Below are positions 9,368-17,479 of a DNA stretch of 35,505 nucleotides, piece after piece. Both the position numbers and the translations under genes were made by a program. Origin of the DNA: CAYOZL01 sp964408435. Its GTDB lineage: Bacteria > Bdellovibrionota_C > UBA2361 > SZUA-149 > CAYOZL01. The notes under the pieces were generated by a model. It was not told where the DNA came from. It saw only the letters and a program-made list of their open reading frames with translations, and made no database searches. How positions within the stretch are numbered: position 1 is the first letter of the stretch; each line of letters begins with the position of its first letter. The stretch spans positions 1 to 35,505 of the forward strand of contig CAYOZL010000019.1 in NCBI GenBank assembly GCA_964408435.1, read 5' to 3'.

Positions 9368-10369
9368 ATGATTATACATTTATCAGACAAAACTATATTT
9401 TTTAAATGCTCTGAGGAATCAGTCAAAGAGGCTTTAAAAACTTACATAACTCTAAATGGAGGATTGGTTACAGATGGGAATAGTGCCGACTATCAAATTA
9501 ACTACTTCTTGCTTGAAAACTTAGAAGCTATATCAAATTTACCATCAATAATAGAAGCAAAAGTAAATGTTTACGAAACTCCAGAAGTTAATGTTTCAGT
9601 ATTCGAAGACTTCAATAGCTCCTTCTACTACTATCATAGAACACATCAACTTACTCAACTCGTTAGAAAAGAAAAGAAAATTAATCAATGGATAGACAAG
9701 ACTAAATTAGAGCCTGAAAAAGCAGTAGTTTTAGGTTGGTGTTTTTTTGTTGAATCTCTTCTTCTCGCAGATGAGTTTTGCTTTATTCACTCAGGTTGTG
9801 TTTCTTACAAGAATGAGGGCACTCTATTTGTTGCCAATGCCAATCAAGGAAAAAGCACTCTCTCTCTTCTTGCTACTATTCAAGGATATGACTATTTAAG
9901 CGATGATCAACTTGCATTAAAAGAAACTAGTGAAGGAGTGAAGGCTTTTAGAGCACTGCACTGGCCAACTATATGGGTAACAGCCTTAGACTTATTTCCT
10001 GAAATTAAGAATGACATAATAAAATTTTCCAAAAAACGTAAATGGGACTACAGAAACAAAATTGAATACCCAATAGCAAAAATTTTTCCAAATCAAATTA
10101 AGAACTCCTGTTCACCAAAAACATTGTTTTTCCTAAATCTAGTTGACGACAGCAAAATAAAGATAGAGGGGATTTCAAAACAAGAAGCTCTATTTAAACT
10201 ACTGGACTTAAATAAAATAAAATATGCACCAAATTTTAAAACAAAAAACAAAAATCAAACAATTAGAAATCAACTTTCATGTTTTTTTTCACTAATTGAA
10301 CAAGTTGAATGTCTTAACCTTACTTACTCTTTTAGCGAGATTAATAAGGTAGTTGACTTAATCAAGTAA
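9368..10369 (+). CDS. HPr kinase-like protein, copy 1, with degenerate P-loop
   Basis: The 333-residue product has an N-terminal domain of about 135 residues, then the core of HPr serine kinase C-terminal domain proteins: FIHSGCVSY at 139-147, a P-loop at 156-164 reading ANANQGKST, and LSDDQL at 177-182. The first glycine of the P-loop is replaced by Ala, but GKST is intact. Related proteins occur beside PqqD and nucleotidyltransferase genes, and in some lasso clusters (for example paeninodin) an HprK homologue phosphorylates a Ser of the precursor. Here Ser38-Ser39 of the adjacent peptide would be the obvious target. A second copy lies at 26664-27710. Kinase activity is inferred. Confidence 0.75.
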   Translation: MIIHLSDKTIFFKCSEESVKEALKTYITLNGGLVTDGNSADYQINYFLLENLEAISNLPSIIEAKVNVYETPEVNVSVFEDFNSSFYYYHRTHQLTQLVRKEKKINQWIDKTKLEPEKAVVLGWCFFVESLLLADEFCFIHSGCVSYKNEGTLFVANANQGKSTLSLLATIQGYDYLSDDQLALKETSEGVKAFRALHWPTIWVTALDLFPEIKNDIIKFSKKRKWDYRNKIEYPIAKIFPNQIKNSCSPKTLFFLNLVDDSKIKIEGISKQEALFKLLDLNKIKYAPNFKTKNKNQTIRNQLSCFFSLIEQVECLNLTYSFSEINKVVDLIK

Positions 10370-10383
10370 AATAACACATAAAT

Positions 10384-12318
10384 CTACAGACTTTTATAAT
10401 CTGAAGTCATTTGAACTCCTTTAGAATAAGCTAATTTAAAAAGATTTAGCATTGCAACTTCCTTAGACTTCAAATTAGTTGCTATCTCTGGACATTTAAA
10501 ATTTAGGCTATTTTTCACTTCCGATAGCAGATTTTTTCTACCTAACTCAAAAGAAGAAAAAAATTCTTTCCAATTATATCGAAACTCGACTGAAACCTCT
10601 CTTGCAGGTGAGACTCCAGGCAATAGTTGTTTTTGGTAATTTAATAAGTCCTTTAACAAATCACTAGAAACATTCCACTTATCGCATTTACTTAACATTA
10701 TCGATAAAACTTCTGAATAAAATTCTTCAGGCTTCTGACTTGCCAATAAATAAACTGAATCATTAGCATTCCAGCGCCTCTCTTCAAATCCTGGCACAGG
10801 AACAACTTGCTCTTGATGATCATGTTGATCCAGTCTGCTATTTAGATACGAGACTATGGAGAACAGACAATTATTTTCTTTATTGGCTGAATCTATAATT
10901 GGTTCAATTATATTCTTTAAACTAACTCCAAGATGAAAGTGTAAGTACACAATTACACAATTAAGCAATTTATAATCATGAAAAGCAACAAACATGTGTC
11001 CGAATATATAAGAGCGTCTCCAATCTGCATGTGACATTGATGAAGTGGCAACTATCACTTCCTCATATTCAGGAATTGATTTTTCATCTAAAATTCTCCT
11101 CCACATCCCACCTTTAACTTTACGAGTTTTTATTTGATATTTCTCTCTGTAATGTTGTTCTCCTAATTCGGCGTTTGGCAACATAATAACTGGATTCAAG
11201 CTGATATGGTCTCCTGCATAAGGAGAACTAGACTTTTCTAATCCAGCGCAAAAAGAATCATACGTTTCTCCAGGTAAACCTAACAAAACATCAGTGTAAG
11301 TTGAAATTCCACGTCGATGATATTCAAGCTTTAGCTTATAATATGTTTCTAATGATATATTATCTCTTCTATTAATTCTTAGTGTTTCCGGATCGTTTGA
11401 TTGAGTAGAAAGTGTGATAACAGTTGCAAGTCCAGCATTATGTAAGATTTCGGCTAATTCAACTGTTCTACTGAATGCATTTTTAGTCCAATTAATAAAA
11501 AAAATGCCTGGGCATCCTGAATCTTGACTAAGCTTAGCTATGTATTTTGCTATATCTAAATCTCTTCTTTTCATACCAAAATTTGCATCGGCTCCAAATA
11601 AATAATGAATTTTCTTTTTGCTTATCCAATCTAACTCATCTTTAACTCTCTGATCTTCAAAAGAATAAACACGACTCTCAGTAGCCTGCCCCCAATCACA
11701 AAATGTACATGAGAAAGGACAACCTCTATTAGATTCCCATATTGCTCCAGTAATCGCGTCAGGATACTTGGATAGTATCTCATCAAAAGTACCATCCAAA
11801 AAAGGTGATGGGAGTTGTGCTAAGTTAGCTACTCTCGGCCTAGGCCTATTCTGCTTTATCACTCCATCAGCTTCTCTATAAGTAATACCTTCAATTTTTG
11901 ACCAATCTCTTTCTTTTAAACTTTCTTTTAAAATTTCACTGAACGTAATCTCACCTTCACCACCTGCAGTGATATCAATAAAACTATTCTCTTCTAAAAA
12001 GGTTTGCACCTCAGGAGTTTTTCTTGGGACTGACGGGCCACCAAAAACTATTATTACTTCTGGGTATTTTTCTTTAATCTTACTTGCAAGAATTAATGAG
12101 TAATTTGTATTCCAGAGATAACAAGAAAAACCTACAATATACGGGTCAACGATACGCTCTAATGCTCTATCGATATTCTCTCTTAAAATACATATTTCAA
12201 ATTCAAAGTGTTTGTTTATCTCTTCAATACTTCGTGAATAAGCGCAAAGCATACCTGCAGCTAAAGGCAACATGTTATGCTCATGTGCACTATTATACTG
12301 ATTCAGATAAACTTTCAC
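10384..12318 (-). CDS. Cobalamin-binding radical SAM enzyme
   Basis: The 644-residue product starts at GTG, 11 bases after the preceding stop. An N-terminal B12-binding Rossmann-like domain (about 1-135) includes VGFSCYLWN and VFGGPSVPR; no DxHxxG is seen, as is common in this class. The radical SAM domain carries C200-x3-C204-x2-C207 in NRGCPFSCTFCDWG, then LFGADANFG and LLGLPGETYDSF. A C-terminal region of about 230 residues follows. B12 radical SAM enzymes usually methylate unactivated carbons; members also build carbapenem side chains (ThnK, TokK) and modify peptides (PoyC). Here it is the last gene of the run from peptide 3, so it probably modifies a peptide or a residue on it. Its activity cannot be named. 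Confidence 0.85.
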   Translation of the reverse strand: MKVYLNQYNSAHEHNMLPLAAGMLCAYSRSIEEINKHFEFEICILRENIDRALERIVDPYIVGFSCYLWNTNYSLILASKIKEKYPEVIIVFGGPSVPRKTPEVQTFLEENSFIDITAGGEGEITFSEILKESLKERDWSKIEGITYREADGVIKQNRPRPRVANLAQLPSPFLDGTFDEILSKYPDAITGAIWESNRGCPFSCTFCDWGQATESRVYSFEDQRVKDELDWISKKKIHYLFGADANFGMKRRDLDIAKYIAKLSQDSGCPGIFFINWTKNAFSRTVELAEILHNAGLATVITLSTQSNDPETLRINRRDNISLETYYKLKLEYHRRGISTYTDVLLGLPGETYDSFCAGLEKSSSPYAGDHISLNPVIMLPNAELGEQHYREKYQIKTRKVKGGMWRRILDEKSIPEYEEVIVATSSMSHADWRRSYIFGHMFVAFHDYKLLNCVIVYLHFHLGVSLKNIIEPIIDSANKENNCLFSIVSYLNSRLDQHDHQEQVVPVPGFEERRWNANDSVYLLASQKPEEFYSEVLSIMLSKCDKWNVSSDLLKDLLNYQKQLLPGVSPAREVSVEFRYNWKEFFSSFELGRKNLLSEVKNSLNFKCPEIATNLKSKEVAMLNLFKLAYSKGVQMTSDYKSL

Positions 12319-12329
12319 TCAATGCCTCA

Positions 12330-14522
12330 CTATACCTTATTAAATAAGTATACATTTCTATATAAAAAAGTAAATTTTTCATTGAGCATTACTAATACTT
12401 TAAGCAAATAACGGCCTTGTGAAAAATTCTCAGAAATTTTTAAATTATTTAACTTAATCAAATTCATTTTTTGCTCTACTTCCAAGATATTTTTTTTGTA
12501 AGTATGAACTTTATCTATGTTCACACTTTCTATAAAAGGTTCTAGCACAGCACAAACCCTTGAAAGATAAACACCTTCAAGATTAAAAAAGTACTGAACA
12601 CTCAGTTCGATTTCCTTACCTATTTCAATTTTTTCAGAACAATTTATCTTAGCAGAACTAAAATTATGCATCCCCTCAAAAATACTCCAACAGTTTATAC
12701 AATCCTCAACTTTTCTCTTCATTCCACTTAAATCTAACATTTCGCTCTCCCATCTAGAGACAGAATTTTCTCCACAATAGGGACATAAGGTCTTATTTAA
12801 GTGCACACCTCTGTCTGCAGGGAAAAAATTTGCATTAAAACCAATTGTTGCTTTTGGATTAATTATAAATACTTTCATAAAATTTTCGTGTAACAAAGTA
12901 AGATTTTTGAACAGAGATAAAAAAACCTTAAACTCTCTTTGCTCACCTTTAATATAATAATTAGGTGAATTATTAATTCTCATTGCTCCATGCTCTAAGT
13001 CATTAATTGATTGATTTAAATTACAAAATGCTTCTACTAGTCTCTTATCATCACAATGTTTTTTAAAGATTACTCTATTATCTTTTTTAATATTTTCCTC
13101 TAGCAAACGTATGATACATCTACCGTAGTGAAGCGCTTGAAAAAAGTTTCTTTGCACAGCGACCCCTTTCAATGGAGTAGCTACACTATCAATGTAATCA
13201 TAAAAGCCATTTGCATTAAAAAAATCGTCTAAAATATAATTAATATTTTTTTTCAATGCTCTAGTAGTTGTATTGAAGCTAATACTTGGATCTCCCCATA
13301 AATCAAACATCTGAGGATACCACCCTATCTCACTGTAATGTTTCTCATTCCCTTCTTGTACGGCTTGACCCAATGTATTTCCATTTGAAATAGCTTCAGA
13401 AAAGACCAAACCGCTAAAACATCCAAAATCTGTTAAGCCTCTTGTAGTTATAAAACATCCATTATTAGTCGATTTAGCTAGCTGATATGCAATGCTAGTT
13501 TCAGTCTCAACAAAAGACTTTGAAAATAAAAAACCATAACATGAGCTTAAACATAGAACATCTGCGCTAATTTTCGACAAGGGGTAAAGAGAGGAGCTTG
13601 AAGAAGCTTTATCAACTCTGTTACAAGTATTATCGAAAAAACATGGTAAGGATTTTAACTTAGCTTCTTGTGAAAATTCTAACTTGGCACAAATCACAAG
13701 ATTACCCAAAAAAGCATCTATACCATTAGAGTGACAATCAATAAATTTAAACAATGAATCTTCTTCTAAAAACTCTCTTAAGTCCTGAGCTTTGGTATCG
13801 ACTCCTGCTATATATCTACAATTACCATCTGTAATATTTATTTCAGGTGAATGGTTTGTAAAAAGGAAATGAAAAAACTTTTTTTGAGAATTCTTCTTAA
13901 TTTGCAATACCAATTGCTTAATCATAAAAATCTCAGATTCTTCTTCCCCGTATGGGAAGAAAAAACCTATTGGAACTCCACTATTTAGTAATTTAATTTT
14001 ATTTAAGCTTTCAAATTGCTCTAAAGAAATATTATTAGGAAGCATCCAAAAATATGAGCTAGTATTTTTTGTGACTAAAAAGAACTTTTCTTTACTAACT
14101 TGATTTCCTAAAAATAATAGCTTCCTATTTGTAATTAATGAATAAGTTAAAGCCAGGCCTAACCTTGCACCTTCTTCTACCACTATAAGGTCATCGCAAT
14201 TCAAATTAAGATAGGAGAGGTCATTATCGCTATTAACGATACTTACTTTACTACCACCTATTACTTTAACCGAATTCGAATCAAGACTGACAATATCTTT
14301 TAGAACTTGTATTTTTTCTTTATCTAAAATACGTGACTCTAAATACCCAATATCAATATTTTCTATTTCTATTCCGTGTTTTAAAAAATACATGCAAAGA
14401 ATATTTGATATCTCTACACTAGAGCAAGGGAGTACAAGCTCTTCATCAATCTGGGATTGATTAAATAAACTAATTAAACCAAGAGTATAAGGCTCGACAG
14501 AGTTAATAATTAATACTTTCAT
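12330..14522 (-). CDS. Caspase/gingipain-like (clan CD) cysteine peptidase with zinc ribbon, copy 1
   Basis: The protein has 730 residues. The first 210 are not recognised. A clan CD (C25-like) catalytic core follows, with the His of FIDCHSNGID at 264 and the Cys of LCLSSCYG at 328, each after a beta strand as in gingipains and caspases. A WGDPS motif at 409-413 is typical of C25-like proteins. A zinc ribbon is formed by Cys580, 583, 608 and 611, and a beta-sandwich-like tail ends the protein. No signal peptide is seen, so it should act in the cytoplasm, plausibly cutting a modified peptide. Several clan CD peptidases cut after Arg, which fits penultimate Arg in peptides 1 and 3. It is a paralogue of the gene at 24161-26296. 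The gap to the methyltransferase is 3 bases. Confidence 0.75.
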   Translation of the reverse strand: MKVLIINSVEPYTLGLISLFNQSQIDEELVLPCSSVEISNILCMYFLKHGIEIENIDIGYLESRILDKEKIQVLKDIVSLDSNSVKVIGGSKVSIVNSDNDLSYLNLNCDDLIVVEEGARLGLALTYSLITNRKLLFLGNQVSKEKFFLVTKNTSSYFWMLPNNISLEQFESLNKIKLLNSGVPIGFFFPYGEEESEIFMIKQLVLQIKKNSQKKFFHFLFTNHSPEINITDGNCRYIAGVDTKAQDLREFLEEDSLFKFIDCHSNGIDAFLGNLVICAKLEFSQEAKLKSLPCFFDNTCNRVDKASSSSSLYPLSKISADVLCLSSCYGFLFSKSFVETETSIAYQLAKSTNNGCFITTRGLTDFGCFSGLVFSEAISNGNTLGQAVQEGNEKHYSEIGWYPQMFDLWGDPSISFNTTTRALKKNINYILDDFFNANGFYDYIDSVATPLKGVAVQRNFFQALHYGRCIIRLLEENIKKDNRVIFKKHCDDKRLVEAFCNLNQSINDLEHGAMRINNSPNYYIKGEQREFKVFLSLFKNLTLLHENFMKVFIINPKATIGFNANFFPADRGVHLNKTLCPYCGENSVSRWESEMLDLSGMKRKVEDCINCWSIFEGMHNFSSAKINCSEKIEIGKEIELSVQYFFNLEGVYLSRVCAVLEPFIESVNIDKVHTYKKNILEVEQKMNLIKLNNLKISENFSQGRYLLKVLVMLNEKFTFLYRNVYLFNKV

Positions 14523-14525
14523 AAG

Positions 14526-15620
14526 TTAATATGCTTCAACAAAAAGAGACAAGTAATGCTCTTTATAAACTTCTTTAGCTGCCCAACTATTATCAACTAA
14601 AAGATTATCATCAAGGCTTTTCTGATAAGTCATTCTTTTGACATTCTGAAACCCAGCTGATTTTAAAAGTTTTTCAATAGTCTCGAAATCATATCCATAT
14701 TTATGATGATCAACTATCCCAGGAAAAGAGCCAGCACCTGCATAGTGCAAAAAAGACTCTAAATTAGTTTGGTGATAAGGCATCTGCCATTTTTGCGAAA
14801 AATAGTTAAAAAAACTACTTTCACCTTTACTATAAAATTCTAAAAAAACTTTTATATCAGGTACCACAATCCTTATGATTCCCTCTGGCCTAAGAACTCT
14901 TTTTATCTCCTTCATCAACGATAATGCAGGCTCTTTATAATTTAAATGCTCTAATACATGAGAAAGATAAACATACTGAACTGAGCTATCATAAAAAGGG
15001 AGAGTATTAAGAATATTAAATTTAAAATTACTTGAATTAATGTCAATATTAATCCAATTCTCTAGGATATTATCACCACAACCTAAATTCAACTTTAAAT
15101 CTGTAGAGTTAAGATCTATTGCTTCTAGTTGTTGCTTTAGTTGAGCATTAGTATGCACTTTAATATCTTTCTCTAATTGCGTTATTAAAAAATGTATAAA
15201 ACTTATTTTTGAATTAATTTTAGAGAAATTGTCTTCACTGCTGCTTAAAACTTGCCAATCCAACTTCAATTTCGAAGTATATATTTCTAAAGACTTAAGA
15301 TAATCAGATATATCAGAAAAATTCTTCTTATTTCTATCTAAATTATTAGAATCAACTTCTAACAGTATCTCTTTGCTCAAAAGAAAGTTTATAGATTCTA
15401 ATAATTTTTTAGGATCTACACTATTATATTTAGATAAATAATCTTCTACTTTATTTATAGTGGAAAAAAAATTAAAAATTCTGACTACTTCTAAATCAGA
15501 ATAATTACAAGCAATAATTTTTCCATCTGAGTTAATAACGTAAAAGCGAGCTTCTCCATTTAAAGAAAGATATACTGCTTTGTGATTTGATATAAATTTT
15601 TTAAACCCTAGTTTTTCTAT
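14526..15620 (-). CDS. Class I SAM methyltransferase with N-terminal PqqD-like (RRE) domain; non-canonical start
   Basis: The obvious ORF begins at TTG 15380, but the frame stays open upstream to a stop at 15642-15644, and the extra 80 residues read like a PqqD-type peptide-recognition domain: AVYLSLNGEARFYVINSDGK, then DLEVVRIFNFF, and ESINFLLSKEILLEV. No ATG, GTG or TTG lies in this extension. A GGAG at 15626-15629 is followed by ATA at 15620, which is the likely start or a mutated or misread ATG. The methyltransferase part has the motif LNLGCGDN near residue 177, VYLSHVLEHL, and a glycyl-rich region typical of class I enzymes. It begins just after the diiron-enzyme gene and lies in the same operon. 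A methyltransfer to the adjacent peptide is inferred. Confidence 0.72.
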   Translation of the reverse strand: MEKLGFKKFISNHKAVYLSLNGEARFYVINSDGKIIACNYSDLEVVRIFNFFSTINKVEDYLSKYNSVDPKKLLESINFLLSKEILLEVDSNNLDRNKKNFSDISDYLKSLEIYTSKLKLDWQVLSSSEDNFSKINSKISFIHFLITQLEKDIKVHTNAQLKQQLEAIDLNSTDLKLNLGCGDNILENWINIDINSSNFKFNILNTLPFYDSSVQYVYLSHVLEHLNYKEPALSLMKEIKRVLRPEGIIRIVVPDIKVFLEFYSKGESSFFNYFSQKWQMPYHQTNLESFLHYAGAGSFPGIVDHHKYGYDFETIEKLLKSAGFQNVKRMTYQKSLDDNLLVDNSWAAKEVYKEHYLSLFVEAY

Positions 15621-15634
15621 TTTTGCTCCAAGAA

Positions 15635-16699
15635 TTAAAATTTAGGTTTCAATGAATAAAAATAAGGTCCATCGCCAGAGTAGAACTCTTTTACTGCCAA
15701 ATAAGCTTTTTCTTGAATATCAATTAAAGCAAATAAAGCATTTTCAATGTTTCTTTGTTGCTCCCTACTTAAGTAACCACATTCAACAAAAACTTCTGCA
15801 GAAAGCGAAGCATGGCCCACACCTATATCATGTATTTCATGGTCTCTAAATGGTGCATATACTGCTTCATCTAATAGATTATATTCTTTAATTTTGTTCC
15901 AATCTGCAATAGCCTTATCTATAAAGACTTGGCCGGCTGGTGGAGCCTCAACTACTCCTAAAATAACACTATAAGCATACACATTATTTCTAGATAGCCA
16001 TCTTAAATGATTAATTTGTCCTAAAGTTTCAGCAAGAGGATAAGCTTCAGTAAACTCTTCTTCTGTAAAACAGCCTGATTGAAGCAAGCCTGACTTAAGC
16101 CATTCCCCATGCATATATTCGTCTTCTAAGAAAGCTCCAAACGCAAGACTCATTCTCTCATTAGGGGCACCGGCTACTGCTGGGGCGATATGACTAGCAG
16201 CAGACTGAACATAGTGATATGCCTCAACCAGTGAGCCAAGCAATACCCTTTTGCTAGGAACTTCACCATCTCCAAGAATACTAACTCTTTTGAGCATACT
16301 TTTTCTAAGAGCTCGACCAACAGAGACTATATTGTCATGAAAAGTAATACCCTTGATAACTTGTTTAGACTTGTCTTCAATTATTCCTTGAAGAAATAAG
16401 TCCTGAAGCACTAGATGAACTTTACCAACACTCCAATCTAGCTCTGCTGCTAATGCTGGCAATCCTTTAAGACCATCAATTGCATTTAGAAGTTTAGAAA
16501 CTGTTTCTCCATCTTGACCAGCAATTTTAACAAACTGCCACCCTACGTCGATAACCAAAGAACCTTCAACTAGCTCGTGGCTTATGTAGCCGTAAACGGA
16601 AGGAATTACATCTTTACTAATTAAATCTCTTGTAGTTTTCTTAGCCAATGGACGCCAGTGAAATGCTGACGAACCATCTAGATGGTCGAACTTGCCCAT
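15635..16699 (-). CDS. Heme-oxygenase-like diiron enzyme with N-terminal PqqD-like domain
   Basis: The 354-residue product has an N-terminal winged-helix/PqqD-like part (about 35-112: VIDVGWQFVKIAG, then ALAAELDWSVGKVHLVLQDL) and a C-terminal all-helical domain like PqqC/TenA or heme-oxygenase-like diiron oxidases (HDO). Candidate iron ligands are Glu159 and His162, Glu194 and His197 in LEDEYMHGEWL, Glu251, and Asp291 and His296 in HEIHDIGVGH; the exact set needs a structure. HDO enzymes oxidise or cleave amino acids and lipids using O2. It follows peptide 3, separated by a strong hairpin. Its GC is well above its neighbours (33 of 60 bases at 16141-16200), suggesting high expression or different origin. 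Confidence 0.75.
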   Translation of the reverse strand: MGKFDHLDGSSAFHWRPLAKKTTRDLISKDVIPSVYGYISHELVEGSLVIDVGWQFVKIAGQDGETVSKLLNAIDGLKGLPALAAELDWSVGKVHLVLQDLFLQGIIEDKSKQVIKGITFHDNIVSVGRALRKSMLKRVSILGDGEVPSKRVLLGSLVEAYHYVQSAASHIAPAVAGAPNERMSLAFGAFLEDEYMHGEWLKSGLLQSGCFTEEEFTEAYPLAETLGQINHLRWLSRNNVYAYSVILGVVEAPPAGQVFIDKAIADWNKIKEYNLLDEAVYAPFRDHEIHDIGVGHASLSAEVFVECGYLSREQQRNIENALFALIDIQEKAYLAVKEFYSGDGPYFYSLKPKF

Positions 16700-16730
16700 A
16701 GTTTTTTTTTGAAAAGGCTTATTTAGGTTA

Positions 16731-16763
16731 AATTTTCCTGCTAAATAATTTAGCAGGAAAATT
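16731..16763 (-). terminator. 15-bp perfect hairpin between peptide 3 and the diiron enzyme
   Basis: AATTTTCCTGCTAAA (16731-16745) pairs perfectly with TTTAGCAGGAAAATT (16749-16763) around a 3-base loop. On the minus strand it comes directly after the peptide 3 stop. It could be a partial terminator or a stabilising 3' end, raising peptide mRNA over that of the enzymes. Confidence 0.7.
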
Positions 16764-16770
16764 AATGAAT

Positions 16771-16890
16771 CTACATTCTTGTAGCAGGATCAAAACCAGT
16801 ACTTTTAATTTCTGTCTCAATTGTTACTGATTCTTTATTATTTTCTTCTTCTTTCTTATCTTCATTTTCATTCTCATTTTCTTCGTTCAT
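16771..16890 (-). CDS. Short peptide 3: acidic RiPP-type precursor candidate, 39 residues, ends in Arg-Met
   Basis: A strong AAAGGAGAT site sits six bases before the ATG at 16890, favouring this start over the longer frame. The first 20 residues are almost all Asn, Glu, Asp and Lys. Then comes SVTIETEIKSTG and the C-terminus FDPATRM. It does not share the YxxP motif of peptides 1 and 2, but has the same build: charged 5' half, short neutral tail, Arg penultimate. It lies between a PqqD-like gene and the diiron enzyme on the same strand, the usual place for a RiPP precursor. Composition is simple, so database similarity will be poor. Confidence 0.78.
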   Translation of the reverse strand: MNEENENENEDKKEEENNKESVTIETEIKSTGFDPATRM

Positions 16891-16977
16891 ACTAATCTCC
16901 TTTAAATGTAAATAATAACTAGATTTGACGGAACTAGATCCAGTGAAATAATACAACTATATACGACATAATTCAAT

Positions 16978-17250
16978 CTATAGTATTGAAAGCAAACCCA
17001 AATCAAGCATAGAATTAATAAGGTTCTCAAAATCATCCTCAACTACGCTTCTTTCTATTTTGTAATTTTCAACTAATAAATTGATAATCTCTTTCGAGCT
17101 CATACTCTTATTTATACCGTCTAGAATCTCTTGAGCTATACAGTTGAAAGAAAAATACTGCCCTGTATCAATGTCAACTACAATCAACCGACCCTCCAGC
17201 TCACGCAAAAATAAACCCTCTGTATCAACTTTATATTTCATTGAGACCAT
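16978..17250 (-). CDS. PqqD-like peptide-recognition protein, copy 1
   Basis: Starting at ATG 17250 gives 90 residues; a second ATG at 17241 would give 87. The longer frame to 17355 adds an unlikely Cys/Leu-rich stretch. The body follows the PqqD pattern: LFLRELEGRLIVVDIDTGQY, FSFNCIAQEILDGI, then helices ending in MLDLGLLSIL. PqqD proteins bind leader peptides and present them to modifying enzymes. It is upstream of peptide 3 and the diiron enzyme in the same direction, so these probably form one operon. Confidence 0.75.
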   Translation of the reverse strand: MVSMKYKVDTEGLFLRELEGRLIVVDIDTGQYFSFNCIAQEILDGINKSMSSKEIINLLVENYKIERSVVEDDFENLINSMLDLGLLSIL

Positions 17251-17471
17251 AAATAAATAAGAAATAAGTAGTATTCTAGAACACTTAAGCCAGATAAAGC
17301 AATAGTTCGAACCCCTTACATCTACATGGAGCACTAAAACTAAGTTATTATTCATAACTATACAGATTATTTAGATCTTTGAAATTTACATATGGTCATG
17401 AGGTAACCAAATGAAAGTCGAGTGTTTCGACTTATTTAATAGGTTACATACCCCCCTTAGAAGGAGAGACC
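17251..17471. promoter_or_regulatory. Divergent control region with nested stem-loops before the zinc hydrolase
   Basis: Between the PqqD gene (minus) and the hydrolase (plus) lie nested inverted repeats: GTAACC 17403-17408 with GGTTAC 17442-17447 enclosing a 7-bp hairpin AAGTCGA/TCGACTT (17415-17421, 17427-17433). These would form a structured leader of the hydrolase mRNA. No clear -35/-10 pair was fixed. Confidence 0.5.
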
Positions 17472-17479
17472 ATGGTCTC
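17466..17479. repeat. 14-bp palindrome over the hydrolase start codon
   Basis: GAGACCATGGTCTC is a perfect palindrome with the ATG at its centre, directly after AAGGAG. In RNA it could hide the start codon; in DNA it could bind a dimeric regulator. Confidence 0.5.

Noticed and set aside
17251..17355. N-terminal extension of PqqD copy 1 to 17355
   Set aside because: The extra residues do not fit the PqqD fold and overlap the divergent control region; internal ATGs at 17250 and 17241 fit the domain start.
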